From assembly GCF_947492455.1 (NCBI RefSeq), contig NZ_CANLNB010000001.1:310001-374000 (forward strand): a DNA stretch of 64,000 nt, in the 5' to 3' direction. The notes under the pieces were generated by a model that worked only from the letters and a program-made list of their open reading frames with translations, was not told the origin of the DNA and made no database searches. The first letter of the stretch is position 1; the number at the start of each line of letters is the position of its first letter. The position numbers and the translations under genes are program-made. Below, one piece after another: positions 55,222 to 64,000 of the stretch. This DNA comes from an uncultured Aliiroseovarius sp. Its GTDB lineage: Bacteria; Pseudomonadota; Alphaproteobacteria; Rhodobacterales; Rhodobacteraceae.

Positions 55222-56847
55222 TCAGGCCTCGGCTCCTTCTTCAGCGGCTTCAGCTTCTTCTTCACCTTCAGCAGCTTCTGCTTCCAGTTCAGCAGGATCG
55301 ACCCAACCCAGAATGATACGGGCGGTCATAACCATGTCCTGAGCTTCTTCCAGCGTGATGCCGAATTTCTCAAGCGAGCCGTCATCCTTGATGCGTTCAC
55401 CATCTACGGTGGTCCAGCCGCCGGCCAGTTCCCAGTCAGCGCAGGTCGCGAAGTCTTCCAGCGATTTCACACCGTCTTCGGCCAAAGCCTCAACCATCTG
55501 AGCGGTCAGACCTTCGAACGCGATCAGGCTGTCTTCGACACCCATTGCGCGGGCGTTTTCCAGCGCCTTGGCGGCCTGAGCTTCCAGATATTCGCGGGCG
55601 CGGGTCTGCAGTTCCTGTGCGGTGCCTTCGTCAACACCGTCGATCACCAGCAGTTCGTCCAGTTCGACATAGGCGACTTCTTCCAGGTTGGTGAAGCCTT
55701 CCGAGACCAATAGCTGGGCAAAGAACTCGTCCAGATCAAGGGTCTCCATGAACAAAGCGGTGCGCACAGCGAATTCTTTCTGGCGACGTTCGCTTTCTTC
55801 GGCCTCGGTCAGGATGTCGATGTCCAGGTTGGTCAGCTGCGATGCCAGACGCACGTTCTGACCGCGGCGGCCAATGGCCAGCGACAGCTGCTCGTCGGGG
55901 ACAACCACTTCGATCTTGCCGGCTTCTTCGTCCAGAACAACCTTCGACACTTCAGCAGGCTGAAGCGCGTTCACAAGGAAAGTCGGCTGATCTTCGTTCC
56001 ACGGAATGATGTCGATCTTTTCACCCTGCAGCTCGTTCACAACGGCCTGCACGCGCGAACCACGCATACCAACACAGGCGCCAACCGGGTCGATCGAACC
56101 ATCATAGCTGATCACGGCGATCTTCGCACGCGAACCGGGGTCACGGGCCACGGCCTTGATCTCGATGATGCCGTCATAGATTTCCGGAACTTCCATCTTG
56201 AACAGCTCGGCCATGAATTCCGGAGCGGTACGCGACAGGAAGATCTGCGGGCCACGGGCTTCGCGACGCACGTCTTTGATGTAGCAGCGGATACGGTCGT
56301 TCGGGCGATAGCTTTCGCGGCCGATCTTTTCGTTGCGGCGCAGGATGGCTTCGCCAGCACCCACGTCCACGATGACGTTACCGTATTCTTCGCGCTTAAC
56401 CTGACCGTTGATGATGGTGCCGGCACGATCTTTGAACTCTTCGTACTGACGATCACGTTCGGCTTCACGCACCTTCTGCAAGATCACCTGCTTGGCGGAC
56501 TGGGCAGCAATACGGCCCATTTCGACCGGCGGAACTTCTTCGCTGTACACGTCGCCCACTTCGGGGTTTTCCATGTACTGCTTGGCCTGTTCGACGGTGA
56601 ACTCGGCCTGATAGTTCTCCAGCTCGTCATCGGCGACAACGGTGCGCACGCGGGTAAAGGTGGCGCGGCCGGTCTTGCGGTCGATGGACACGCGAATGTC
56701 CATTTCCGCGCCGTAGCGCGACTTGGCTGCACGGGCCAGGCTTTCTTCCATCGCTTCGATGACCAGCGCGGGGTCGATCATCTTTTCGCGGGCGACGGCC
56801 TCGGCGGTTTGCAGAAGCTCAAGCTGGTTAGCAGAGGTAATTGCCAT
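55222..56847 (-). CDS. nusA: Transcription termination/antitermination factor NusA
   Basis: A 541-residue protein. The N-terminal domain ([20 protein letters not shown]) is followed by S1 ([20 protein letters not shown]), KH domains ([36 protein letters not shown]) and C-terminal acidic repeats ending in [12 protein letters not shown]. It binds RNA polymerase and controls pausing and termination. The acidic C-terminal repeats are usual in proteobacteria. Only 2 bases separate it from rimP upstream. Confidence 0.98.
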   Translation of the reverse strand: MAITSANQLELLQTAEAVAREKMIDPALVIEAMEESLARAAKSRYGAEMDIRVSIDRKTGRATFTRVRTVVADDELENYQAEFTVEQAKQYMENPEVGDVYSEEVPPVEMGRIAAQSAKQVILQKVREAERDRQYEEFKDRAGTIINGQVKREEYGNVIVDVGAGEAILRRNEKIGRESYRPNDRIRCYIKDVRREARGPQIFLSRTAPEFMAELFKMEVPEIYDGIIEIKAVARDPGSRAKIAVISYDGSIDPVGACVGMRGSRVQAVVNELQGEKIDIIPWNEDQPTFLVNALQPAEVSKVVLDEEAGKIEVVVPDEQLSLAIGRRGQNVRLASQLTNLDIDILTEAEESERRQKEFAVRTALFMETLDLDEFFAQLLVSEGFTNLEEVAYVELDELLVIDGVDEGTAQELQTRAREYLEAQAAKALENARAMGVEDSLIAFEGLTAQMVEALAEDGVKSLEDFATCADWELAGGWTTVDGERIKDDGSLEKFGITLEEAQDMVMTARIILGWVDPAELEAEAAEGEEEAEAAEEGAEA

Positions 56848-56849
56848 TC

Positions 56850-57434
56850 TCAGTCCTCCTCGGAACCGGTGATTTCTTGAATTTCATCAAATTGGGCTTC
56901 GTCGATCTGGCCCGCATCCTTGCGCTGACGCAGCGCCTCGCGGATCAGGTCGTCGGTCAGAACCAGCTTGGCATCGGCCAGCCAGTCAAAGTCGAGGCCA
57001 ATGGTGACCTCTTCGCCGTGGTTCTCGATCTCGATCAGAACCTCGTTTCCATCCACGCCTGCAAGGGTACCCTTGAAGCGCTTGCGCCCGTCGATCATCT
57101 CGGACGTTTCGATCTTGGCGACATAGCCCGACCACGCGTCGAAATCTTTCAGACGGGTCAGGGGGCGGTCGATGCCGGGCGATCCGACTTCAAGCGTATA
57201 GTTGTCTTCGATCGGGTCTTCGACATCCAAGATCGCGCTGATCGCGGTCGAAATCTGGGCGCAGTCATCCACTTCGATCCCGCCTTCGGGACGCTCGGCC
57301 ATGATCTGCAGTGTGGGCGTGTTGCCGCCCATCAGGCGCAGACGCACCAGTTCGAACCCCATGTCTTCGATCACGGGGCTGACAATTTCAGCCAGACGAC
57401 GGTCAATCGCGGATTTTGCAACAAGGTTGCTCAC
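56850..57434 (-). CDS. rimP: Ribosome maturation factor RimP
   Basis: A 194-residue protein needed for 30S maturation. The fold motifs [20 protein letters not shown] and [20 protein letters not shown] and [15 protein letters not shown] are typical. The start is the GTG at 57434 ([13 protein letters not shown]) with GGAGAGAC upstream; the frame from 57557 passes through the leader terminator and is not real. It begins the rimP-nusA-ylxR-infB operon and is preceded by a promoter and an attenuator-like leader. Confidence 0.95.
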   Translation of the reverse strand: MSNLVAKSAIDRRLAEIVSPVIEDMGFELVRLRLMGGNTPTLQIMAERPEGGIEVDDCAQISTAISAILDVEDPIEDNYTLEVGSPGIDRPLTRLKDFDAWSGYVAKIETSEMIDGRKRFKGTLAGVDGNEVLIEIENHGEEVTIGLDFDWLADAKLVLTDDLIREALRQRKDAGQIDEAQFDEIQEITGSEED

Positions 57435-57449
57435 ACGTCTCTCCAAAAC

Positions 57450-57473
57450 AAAAAAACGGGCCAGCGGGCCCGT
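57450..57473 (-). terminator. Intrinsic terminator in the rimP leader (attenuator candidate)
   Basis: On the minus strand ACGGGCC (57473-57467) pairs with GGCCCGT (57462-57456) around CGCT, followed by seven T (57456-57450). It ends 15 bases before the rimP start codon, inside the transcript. A terminator ahead of an essential operon suggests attenuation. An upstream hairpin (57483-57516) may compete with it. Confidence 0.75.
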
Positions 57474-57482
57474 CGGATTTTC

Positions 57483-57516
57483 CGGTGGAGCTTTGGGGGT
57501 GGAGGCCAAAGCACCG
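57483..57516 (-). promoter_or_regulatory. Leader hairpin before the rimP terminator
   Basis: Two stem blocks, CGGTG/CACCG at 57483-57487 and 57512-57516, and CTTTGG/CCAAAG at 57491-57496 and 57506-57511, form one structure with a small bulge. It lies between the promoter and the intrinsic terminator of the rimP leader. Rfam includes a rimP leader family; whether this one belongs is untested. Confidence 0.55.
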
Positions 57517-57528
57517 CTGTTGAAAAGG

Positions 57529-57557
57529 GATATAGGGGAAAGCGGGCGAGTCTGCAA
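57529..57557 (-). promoter_or_regulatory. Promoter of the rimP-nusA-ylxR-infB operon
   Basis: On the minus strand TTGCAG (57557-57552) and TATATC (57534-57529) are spaced by 17 bases. Transcription would start near 57522 and give a leader of about 88 bases before the rimP GTG. The match is good at both hexamers and resembles that ahead of dnaK. Confidence 0.6.
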
Positions 57558-57581
57558 GAGGCATAACCTGCGCCCCAGCTT

Positions 57582-58298
57582 CTACTCGGCACCCACTGCG
57601 TCGGTCGTTTTGCGCGGCCTGCGCAAGGCTGCTGGATTGCCCAGCACTAGCTGACCTTGCGCATCCAGAAAATACCCACGCGCGACCATCTTGCGGGCCA
57701 CCAGCCCGGTCCAAAACACACCATGCGCAAAACCGACCAGGACATCGGCTGGATAGTGCCAGCCCGAAAAGAACCGCGAAAAGCTGAGCCCAAGCCCGAT
57801 GCCAAGGATCAGCCAGACCTGCCGTGGATACCAAAGCGCGACGAACATGGCCGCAGCCCCCAACGTAGTCGAGTGGCCGGACGGGAAGCTGTTGAAATGC
57901 CCGCCCGAGAACGGGGCAAATCCATATGCACCCAGCTCTTCAAAGGCCATAGGTCGCGGGCGGCCGATCAAAAACTTGATGATCTGAACGGCAATGCCGG
58001 ACAACAAGATCGCCAGAAAAAATAGCAGTACGACCTGAAGCAGCAACCGAACATGCTTGTTAGCTGCCTCGGTCCGCGTTCTTTTCAGGGCAACTCCAAG
58101 AACCGCAAAGCCCAGCAAGCTGCTGACAAACATCCAATCGCTGTTGCCAATCTCGGTGATCGCCAAAGCAAACTGCTTAACGCTTTCAGGCAACCCCATC
58201 CGCCATTCGGTCAGGGCCGAGTCCGCAAACAGCGCACACACGCACACCAAAGCATAAACAACTACAAGCTTTCGCGAGAACACGGGCTTCACTGACAT
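57582..58298 (-). CDS. PAP2-family membrane phosphatase
   Basis: A 238-residue protein with about six helices and all three phosphatase motifs: KFLIGRPRP, FPSGHSTT and SRFFSGWHYPAD. It may remove a phosphate from lipid A (LpxE/LpxF-like) or recycle undecaprenyl pyrophosphate. The ATG at 58298 overlaps the stop of the ArnT-like gene (TGATG); a GTG at 58301 is possible. It is the last gene of the glycolipid operon, and its C-terminus has AALRRPRKTTDAVGAE. The lipid A role is inferred from its neighbours. Confidence 0.85.
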   Translation of the reverse strand: MSVKPVFSRKLVVVYALVCVCALFADSALTEWRMGLPESVKQFALAITEIGNSDWMFVSSLLGFAVLGVALKRTRTEAANKHVRLLLQVVLLFFLAILLSGIAVQIIKFLIGRPRPMAFEELGAYGFAPFSGGHFNSFPSGHSTTLGAAAMFVALWYPRQVWLILGIGLGLSFSRFFSGWHYPADVLVGFAHGVFWTGLVARKMVARGYFLDAQGQLVLGNPAALRRPRKTTDAVGAE

Positions 58299-59911
58299 CA
58301 CTTACATCCCTCAATCGCATTCACGGGCTGATCCGGGGCCGCATAAAGCCGCATCAAGACCTCTCGCCCTTCATTGTAATTAAACCCCCGCACCTCGATG
58401 GCGTCCGCGACAGGCGGTAACTTGCTGGCGTCGATCCACGCAAGCTCGATTGCTCCGGTCGAGAGGGCGTTCCAGGCAGCATCATGGTCGAGTTTTTTCA
58501 AACCGGTGCCCAGATTAAACACGGCTGACGGCTCGTGATAGCCAGCAATGGCCAAGGACCGCCCCTCGCATCTGTGCTGCGCAATCGCCCAGCGCATGGA
58601 TTCCGACGGAAACACCAAGCGCATTTTGGCCAGCATTCCGGACAATAGACCAATATGCATTACAACGGCCGATACCGTCAGCGCGGTGACCAGCAACTCG
58701 GGCGCAAGGGTTTTTCTGCGCGTGAACACCCAAAACCCAATGCCGCCTGCCACGATGAATGTCGCAATAAACAAGAGGGATTGCGCGCTTTCCGCCATGA
58801 TGGGCAAGCCAATACCGATGACGGCAATCAGCGCAGCGCCCAGCACCCAGATGCCAATCCCCAGCCACCCAATCGCGCGCGCCGAGAAGGTGACAAGCGC
58901 GAGCGCTGCAAGGGCAATCAGGGCAGGATAGACCGGAAGCGTGTAGTGCAGCAGTTTGGTGGGCACCAGTTCCAACACCAGCCAGAAGGGCACCAGCCAT
59001 CCGATCAGAAAGGCGATGTTGCGCTCGGCCCGGTTCTTGAAGGCAAAGACTGCGGCCGCCGGCACAAGCACCGTCCACGGCCAGAGCGTCAAAAGCCCGG
59101 TCAGAATGTAAGTGCCCGGAAACGCCCCGTGTTCTTCTTGTCCCGACGCAATCTTGGCCGAGAAATCCTCCCCGAGGGATGCCCCCCAGAACGCCCAATC
59201 GCTTTTGATCGTGATGGCAATGAACCAAGGAAGGGTCAGAGCAAGGAATGCCAATCCGCCCTTCATGGGCGACAGATCGCCCAGCCAACGCCACTCGCGT
59301 TTCGTTGCGCACAGCCACAGGATGCTACAGAGAACCGGGCCGAAGATGATCGGTCCTTTGATTAATACTCCGGCAGAAAGGCCAACCCAAAAAATCGCCC
59401 TTGTCCACCAACCGCTTGGCGTGCGCATCCAGATACGCGCCAACGCCCCCATGGTCAGGATAATGACCAGAAGAAGTGTTGCATCTGTCTTGGCCAATCG
59501 CGCTTCGATATTCAGGATGAAAAGGCCAGGCATCATTAAAGCGGCAGGCCCAGCCGCCTGCGCTCCGGTCAATGGCAGTAGCGCCCAATAAAGCGCAAGC
59601 CCAGCCAACACCGCAGCAGAAAACGAGACAATCCGATAAGACCATATCTGATCCTTTTCGAACAGATTGGCGGTGGTGCTTTGTAACCAGTAGATCCCCA
59701 CCGGTTTCTTGTATCTGGTCCCATCTTGAAACCGGATGTCAATCAGATCGCCGCTGATCGCCATCTGCTTCGAGGCCTGCGCAAACCGCGCTTCGTCTCG
59801 GTCCGTCACCCCGATTGTCGACTGTCCCGGACCGAAGGCAACCACACCTAACAGGACCACGAGTGGCAAAACCAACCACGGCATTCTGAGATATTGGATC
59901 AGCCTGCTCAT
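58298..59911 (-). CDS. ArnT-like lipid-linked glycosyltransferase (GT39/GT83)
   Basis: A 537-residue protein with about eleven to thirteen helices. The N-terminal periplasmic loop has TDRDEARFAQASKQMAISGD followed by FQDGTRYKKPVGIYWLQS, the acidic and KP motifs of the ArnT group, which moves sugars from undecaprenyl phosphate to lipid A. A partner GT2 (60244-61044) could make the donor. The C-terminal part (PPVADAIEVRGFNYNEGREV) is extracytoplasmic. The sugar is not known. Confidence 0.85.
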   Translation of the reverse strand: MSRLIQYLRMPWLVLPLVVLLGVVAFGPGQSTIGVTDRDEARFAQASKQMAISGDLIDIRFQDGTRYKKPVGIYWLQSTTANLFEKDQIWSYRIVSFSAAVLAGLALYWALLPLTGAQAAGPAALMMPGLFILNIEARLAKTDATLLLVIILTMGALARIWMRTPSGWWTRAIFWVGLSAGVLIKGPIIFGPVLCSILWLCATKREWRWLGDLSPMKGGLAFLALTLPWFIAITIKSDWAFWGASLGEDFSAKIASGQEEHGAFPGTYILTGLLTLWPWTVLVPAAAVFAFKNRAERNIAFLIGWLVPFWLVLELVPTKLLHYTLPVYPALIALAALALVTFSARAIGWLGIGIWVLGAALIAVIGIGLPIMAESAQSLLFIATFIVAGGIGFWVFTRRKTLAPELLVTALTVSAVVMHIGLLSGMLAKMRLVFPSESMRWAIAQHRCEGRSLAIAGYHEPSAVFNLGTGLKKLDHDAAWNALSTGAIELAWIDASKLPPVADAIEVRGFNYNEGREVLMRLYAAPDQPVNAIEGCK

Positions 59912-59917
59912 CTTGGA

Positions 59918-60247
59918 TCAGGCGGATTTGCTCTCGTCCCCCATATCCGTTTTGCCGGGACGATAGATCAGCACCAGATTTCGGATATAGACGAAAAGGC
60001 CCATGGATTGACCGAGGATAAACACAACATCCTGTCGGTAAATCGCATAGGACAGCAGCAGCAACCCGCCAACGATGGAAATCCACCAGAAGGCTACCGG
60101 CACATAGGAATGGCCTGCGCGTTCGGACGCAATCCACTGCACGATGAAACGGGCCGAAAACGACAGCTGCGCGGTCAGGCCCAGCGCGACCCACCAGAAC
60201 TCGGTCCAGCCATCAATGGCCAGAAACTGAAAGATCGCGTCCTTCAT
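59918..60247 (-). CDS. LAB_N-type small membrane protein
   Basis: A 109-residue protein with about three helices and the lipid-A biosynthesis N-terminal pattern: WVALGLTAQLSFSARFIVQW, VPVAFWWISIVGGLLLLSYA, VVFILGQSMGLFVYIRNLVL. This domain occurs alone next to GT2 and ArnT-like genes in several proteobacteria; its task is unclear, perhaps flipping or donor handling. It overlaps the GT2 stop by four bases and lies six bases before the ArnT-like gene. Confidence 0.85.
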   Translation of the reverse strand: MKDAIFQFLAIDGWTEFWWVALGLTAQLSFSARFIVQWIASERAGHSYVPVAFWWISIVGGLLLLSYAIYRQDVVFILGQSMGLFVYIRNLVLIYRPGKTDMGDESKSA

Positions 60248-61044
60248 TCGGTCGATCCACCCTGCGCAAAGACCTGCACATCACCGCGACGCACTTTCTT
60301 GCGGCGACGGATCAGCCAGGATACGGCCATCAGATCCGAAATCCCCACAAGCGCGCGGTTCAGGTTGTTATACTTGGACTGTCCGGCTTCGCGGTGACGG
60401 TGGGTGATGTCGACATGATCAATCTTCCAGCCATCGCGCAGGAACAGCGCGGGCAGGTAGCGGTGCATGTGATCGAAATAGGGCAGCGCCAGAAACGCCT
60501 GACGGCGATAGGCCTTCAGACCACAGCCCGTGTCACGCGTCCCATCTTTCAAAAGCGCCCCACGCAGCCAGTTGGCGAACTTGGAACCCCAGCGTTTGGC
60601 CAGTGTATCATTGCGCTTGGCGCGCTGCCCGGCGACCAAGGCAAGATCAGGGTCAGCATCCACAAACTTCGCCAGAAGACCCGCGATCTGGTCGGGTGGG
60701 TTCTGGCCGTCTCCGTCCAGCGTGACGATGATGTCCGACTGCGCGACCAGCACGGCGGAATGCACCGCAGCCGATTGCCCGGCCGAGCTTGCATGCTGCA
60801 CGATCCGCAACTTGGGGATATCCGCCTGCAGCGTCTTCAGGATTTCAAGCGTACGGTCATCCGATCCGTCATCCGTCACATAGATGGGCGGCTCGCCCAG
60901 ATCCAAGGTGGCGGTATAGCATTCCCGCAGGAAGCCCTCGGCCACCTCTTCCTCGTTCTTCATTGGAATGACCAACGCAAAATCAAGCGTCGAGATACGG
61001 TCTTCCTGAGATGAAGATGTGTTCCCGGTCGTGGTCTGTGTCAT
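60244..61044 (-). CDS. GT2 glycosyltransferase, dolichol/undecaprenyl-phosphate sugar synthase type
   Basis: A 266-residue protein. FALVIPMKNEEEVAEGFLRE starts a GT-A fold, with VTDDGSDDRTLEIL and IIVTLDGDGQNPPDQIAGLL as nucleotide and metal motifs. It should make an undecaprenyl-phosphate-linked sugar for the ArnT-like transferase. The ATG at 61044 (MTQTTTGNTS) is chosen because the 61074 reading adds unlike residues. It begins the four-gene glycolipid operon. Confidence 0.88.
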   Translation of the reverse strand: MTQTTTGNTSSSQEDRISTLDFALVIPMKNEEEVAEGFLRECYTATLDLGEPPIYVTDDGSDDRTLEILKTLQADIPKLRIVQHASSAGQSAAVHSAVLVAQSDIIVTLDGDGQNPPDQIAGLLAKFVDADPDLALVAGQRAKRNDTLAKRWGSKFANWLRGALLKDGTRDTGCGLKAYRRQAFLALPYFDHMHRYLPALFLRDGWKIDHVDITHRHREAGQSKYNNLNRALVGISDLMAVSWLIRRRKKVRRGDVQVFAQGGSTE

Positions 61045-61143
61045 GACGATAATCCCAATTCCACATAGCGGCACAACTGCCGATGGATTGGCCCGGGCTT
61101 ACAATGGAACCATCACGATTGAAAGACATAATGCCCCTGCCTG

Positions 61144-62124
61144 CTATGAGGCGTGGTGAACCGCCAATTTCTCCATCGTGGTCACCAGCTCGTCCGCGAT
61201 ACCGCGTTCTGACAGGGCGTGACCAGCCAGATGGATCATCCGCAGATCGGACGCGGGCCAGCGGCGGTGCAGCTCCCACGACATTTTCGGCGGGCAGATC
61301 ATGTCGTGACGGCCCTGCACAATCGTGCCGGGGATATGTGCGATGCGCTCCATATCGCGCAGGATCTTGCCGTCCTCATCCAAGAAGGCGCCGTGCCGGA
61401 AGTAATGGTTTTCCAGCCGCGCAAAGGCGCGGGCATATTCCGCCGGGCTGTCAATCGTCACACCCATATTGTGGATCGAGGCGAGAGCGTTTTCCCACCC
61501 GGTCCAAGCGCGGGCAAAGCGGGCTTCCTCGGCATAGTTGCCGGAAAAGAGGCGCCGGTGATAGGCGGTGATCATGTCGTGGCGCTCGGCCTCGGGGATC
61601 AGGGTCTCGAAACGATCCCACAGCTCGGGCCAGAACCGCCCAGCGCCGCCGCCATAGAACCAGTCGAGCTCGGATTTCGTGGCAAGGAACACGCCGCGCA
61701 GAACCAGATGCGCCACGCGGGACGGGTGCGCTTGCGCGTAAATCAAGGCCAGCGTTGCGCCCCAGCTTCCGCCAAACACGATCCAGCGATCAATCCCCAG
61801 CAGGGTGCGGATCTGTTCAATGTCGCGCACCAGATGCCACGTTGTGTTGTGGTCGATGCTCGCATGCGGACGCGACCGGCCACAGCCGCGCTGGTCAAAC
61901 AGGATGATGTGATAGAGCCGTGGGTTGAAAAACCGCCGCATCGCGGGCGAGGATCCACCCCCCGGACCGCCATGCAGAACCACAACCGGAATACCGTCTG
62001 GATTGCCCGATTGTTCCACATAGATCTTGTGGCCGTCGCCCACATCCACCATATGCCGATCAAACGGGTCGATCGGAGGATACAACCTTGCGGCTGCGCT
62101 GTTTTTTCCTGCGGCCTTATCCAT
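61144..62124 (-). CDS. pip: Proline iminopeptidase
   Basis: A 326-residue alpha/beta-hydrolase of the S33 family that cleaves N-terminal proline. LHGGPGGGSSPAMRRFFNP is the oxyanion region, FGGSWGATLALIYAQAHP the nucleophile elbow, and GRHDMICP and HLAGHALSE hold the Asp and His. The start ATG 62124 (MDKAAGKN) is preferred over the upstream codon at 62160. Divergent from ubiG. Confidence 0.92.
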   Translation of the reverse strand: MDKAAGKNSAAARLYPPIDPFDRHMVDVGDGHKIYVEQSGNPDGIPVVVLHGGPGGGSSPAMRRFFNPRLYHIILFDQRGCGRSRPHASIDHNTTWHLVRDIEQIRTLLGIDRWIVFGGSWGATLALIYAQAHPSRVAHLVLRGVFLATKSELDWFYGGGAGRFWPELWDRFETLIPEAERHDMITAYHRRLFSGNYAEEARFARAWTGWENALASIHNMGVTIDSPAEYARAFARLENHYFRHGAFLDEDGKILRDMERIAHIPGTIVQGRHDMICPPKMSWELHRRWPASDLRMIHLAGHALSERGIADELVTTMEKLAVHHAS

Positions 62125-62177
62125 GAGACCTCTATATAATGCCCACGACGCGCCCGCCATCAGAAAGAAGGTATCCG

Positions 62178-62927
62178 ATGACCGCCGATAACCAGACCAC
62201 CGTCGATCCCGCCGAAGTCGCCAAGTTCGAGGCGATGGCCGCCGAATGGTGGGATCCCACGGGCAAGTTCAAACCACTTCACATGATGAACCCGGTGCGT
62301 CTGGATTATATCACAAACCAGATCGCTACCGAATTTGGCCGCGATCTGAACGATGTCGAGCCGTTCAAAGGCCTGCGACTTCTGGATATCGGCTGTGGTG
62401 GGGGGCTGCTGTCCGAACCCATGGCCCGCCTGGGTGCCACGGTGATTGGTGCCGATGCGGCGCCGCGTAACATTCCGGTCGCACAGCTCCATGCCGAGCA
62501 GATGGGGCTTGAGATCGATTACCGCAATTGCACTGCCGAAAGCCTTGCGGACGCGGGCGAGCAGTTCGACGTGGTTCTGAACATGGAAGTGGTCGAGCAT
62601 GTCGCCGACCCGCTGGCCTATCTGACCGCCTGTCAGCAGTTGCTAAAACCCGGCGGGCTGATGGTGGCATCCACGATCAACCGCAATCCGAAAAGCTATA
62701 TGGTCGCAATCATTGGCGCCGAGCATGTGATGCGCTGGTTGCCCAAGGGCACCCATGAATGGTCGAAATTCATCACCCCGGACGAGCTGGCCGATCTGAT
62801 CGCTGCCGCGGGTCTGAATGTGGTGGATCGCATGGGCATGGTGTTTAACCCGATCGCGTGGAGCTGGTCTCTGTCGGCACGAGACCTTTCGGTGAACTAC
62901 GCGATGACCTCGGTTAAGCTGAAATAG
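62178..62927 (+). CDS. ubiG: Ubiquinone biosynthesis O-methyltransferase
   Basis: A 249-residue AdoMet methyltransferase for two O-methylation steps of ubiquinone. [20 protein letters not shown] is the AdoMet motif, with [19 protein letters not shown] at the N-terminus and [11 protein letters not shown] later. The ATG at 62178 has AAAGG upstream; the 62139 frame overlaps the pip start region. Quinone supply fits the respiratory genes in the window. It converges on the GNAT gene with a 3-bp gap. Confidence 0.94.
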   Translation: MTADNQTTVDPAEVAKFEAMAAEWWDPTGKFKPLHMMNPVRLDYITNQIATEFGRDLNDVEPFKGLRLLDIGCGGGLLSEPMARLGATVIGADAAPRNIPVAQLHAEQMGLEIDYRNCTAESLADAGEQFDVVLNMEVVEHVADPLAYLTACQQLLKPGGLMVASTINRNPKSYMVAIIGAEHVMRWLPKGTHEWSKFITPDELADLIAAAGLNVVDRMGMVFNPIAWSWSLSARDLSVNYAMTSVKLK

Positions 62928-62930
62928 TCT

Positions 62931-63713
62931 CTATTCCGTGGGCCGATAGGCGGAAATCGTCGTTTCGGCCAAAGCAAACCCGGCGCGGCGATAGAGCCGC
63001 CCGGCATCACTATCGGCATTCGCCACAATCACCGGAAGCGCATCTGGCGCACGGGATGTGGCCCAATCCAGACAGGCGCACAAAAGCGCCGCGCAAATGC
63101 CTTGCCGCCGGTGATCCTTATGGGTCTGAACCGACTGATACCGGATCAGGTTTTGATCGTGGAAAACCCCCATATCTCCGACCAGCGTGTCCCCCTTGAA
63201 CGCCCCAAACCATTGACCCAAGCCTTGCGCAATCAACGCCCGCCGCGTGGCGCTGTGTCCGGCCAAATACGTGTCTAATCCAGCCTCAGGCAGCCCATCT
63301 TCGATGTGATGCACCTTGGCAATCGCCTCGGATTGATGCCAATCACTTGGCGTTTGAAACGGGTGAATGGTGACGCCCGCAGGCGCAGCACCTCGACGCA
63401 GTGGTCCGGTCAGGGTCAGAACATCCGCCTCTTCGACCGTCAAGCCGGTTCCATCAAACATCGCCGCCATCTGCGCGCGGTCCAGCCCCGGAATGTCCCA
63501 ACTGATGCAGATATGACGTGCCTCGGGAAGGTCGGCGTGGAATTGATCGAGATGCGCCTTGGCGCCGTCCAGCACGGTGCGGAAAATCACCCGATTGCCA
63601 AACCAGAAATTCGGCTCGTCCGGCGTGATCTGCACGAAGCGATCTTCATACGTTTCCAGCCTGTACTGGCCGGTTTGCACCAAAAGATCGGTGGTGAACT
63701 CAAGCGCGTTCAT
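62931..63713 (-). CDS. GNAT-family N-acetyltransferase
   Basis: A 260-residue protein. The C-terminal half has the GNAT acetyl-CoA motif VQTHKDHRRQGICAALLCAC followed by VIVANADSDAGRLYRRAGFA. The N-terminal half (ETYEDRFVQITPDEPNFWFG) is less conserved. Substrate unknown. It overlaps the MarR gene by four bases (ATGA), so the two are coupled; the regulator may control it in response to its substrate. Confidence 0.85.
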   Translation of the reverse strand: MNALEFTTDLLVQTGQYRLETYEDRFVQITPDEPNFWFGNRVIFRTVLDGAKAHLDQFHADLPEARHICISWDIPGLDRAQMAAMFDGTGLTVEEADVLTLTGPLRRGAAPAGVTIHPFQTPSDWHQSEAIAKVHHIEDGLPEAGLDTYLAGHSATRRALIAQGLGQWFGAFKGDTLVGDMGVFHDQNLIRYQSVQTHKDHRRQGICAALLCACLDWATSRAPDALPVIVANADSDAGRLYRRAGFALAETTISAYRPTE

Positions 63714-64000
63714 TCAACATCGCTAAGGATCTTACGCATCTCACGAAGAACCGGCAGCACATTGCGCACGTTTTCGGCCCCGATCTGGCGCACCATGTTC
63801 GAGATGATGGGCGTGATCGCTGCCAGCGCCGCATCGCGCGCCGCCTTGCCCGCGGGCGATATCGTCACGAATTTGCGCCGCGCGTCGTCCCAGTCGGGCC
63901 GGATATGCACATGCCCCGCCCATTCCAGCTTGTTTAGCGTGTTGGTCATCGCACCGCGCGTAACGTGAAACGATTTTGCCAGCTGCGCGGGGCTTTTCTC
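63710..64000 (-). CDS. MarR-family transcriptional regulator (5' end cut off)
   Basis: The visible 96 residues run from the window edge. They start with the DNA-binding helices KSPAQLAKSFHVTRGAMTNTL, then wing and dimerisation parts (LEWAGHVHIRPDWDDARRKF; LPVLREMRKILSDVE). Upstream sequence continues in frame with no stop, so the ATG at 63949 is internal. It is probably the first gene of a pair with the GNAT enzyme. Confidence 0.85.
   Translation of the reverse strand, partial: EKSPAQLAKSFHVTRGAMTNTLNKLEWAGHVHIRPDWDDARRKFVTISPAGKAARDAALAAITPIISNMVRQIGAENVRNVLPVLREMRKILSDVE

Noticed and set aside
57474-57580. tRNA-fMet gene upstream of rimP, as in E. coli
   Set aside because: No cloverleaf or tRNA 3' end is visible; the region holds a promoter and leader hairpins.

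Overview
The window looks like chromosomal DNA from a marine alphaproteobacterium of the Rhodobacteraceae, most likely the Roseobacter group. It is GC-rich and densely packed, with many 1-4 base gene overlaps. It carries a CcrM-type GANTC methyltransferase, a DUF2125 protein, a SoeABC-type sulfite dehydrogenase, a betaine-type demethylase with glyA, and the alphaproteobacterial rimP-nusA-ylxR-infB order. I see no phage, insertion sequence, CRISPR array, rRNA or tRNA. The first gene (3' end) and last gene (5' end) are cut by the window edges.

Layout. 1-3.6 kb: a folate-linked C1 module (FAD demethylase, glyA, divergent GcvA-like LysR regulator). 3.8-7.8 kb: envelope proteins, including a Gly/Asp repeat protein built on a 24-bp tandem repeat and a membrane-anchored winged-helix protein. 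7.9-14.1 kb: rnhB, ccrM, a glutathione transferase, alkB, mutY, a DUF721/DciA-like gene and a DsbA-like thioredoxin. 14.1-19.7 kb: waaA-lpxK, then a gapdh-arsJ arsenate-efflux pair and an esterase. 19.8-25.6 kb: a siroheme-synthase-like gene with a shortened methylase half, divergent from soeABC. 25.7-29.6 kb: rnd, lptC-lptA-lptB, hpf, ptsN; rpoN, common between lptB and hpf in other proteobacteria, is absent and a leader region with a 17-codon ORF lies there.

29.6-38.5 kb is a surface-glycan block: galU, two paralogous glycosyltransferases, a GT14-like protein with an unrecognised C-terminal half, a sulfotransferase, kdsB, a cysQ-type phosphatase and an orphan ABC-2 permease. The parts suggest a sulfated surface glycan, with CysQ removing the PAP made by sulfotransfer. 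38.7-46.4 kb: dnaK-dnaJ, radC, a PstS-like/OmpA fusion and an OafA-type acyltransferase. 46.5-57.6 kb: secA, a parvulin, argJ, mutT, and infB-ylxR-nusA-rimP on the minus strand, preceded by a promoter and a leader that ends in an intrinsic terminator. 57.6-61.1 kb: a coupled glycolipid/lipid A modification operon (GT2, LAB_N, ArnT-like GT, PAP2). 61.1-64 kb: proline iminopeptidase, ubiG, a GNAT enzyme and a MarR regulator.

Most genes are housekeeping or envelope genes. Four parts most merit a second look: the sulfated-glycan block, the 24-bp-repeat protein, the membrane-anchored winged-helix protein, and the leaders and methylation sites ahead of rimP, hpf and ccrM. All assignments come from reading the sequence; no database search was run.
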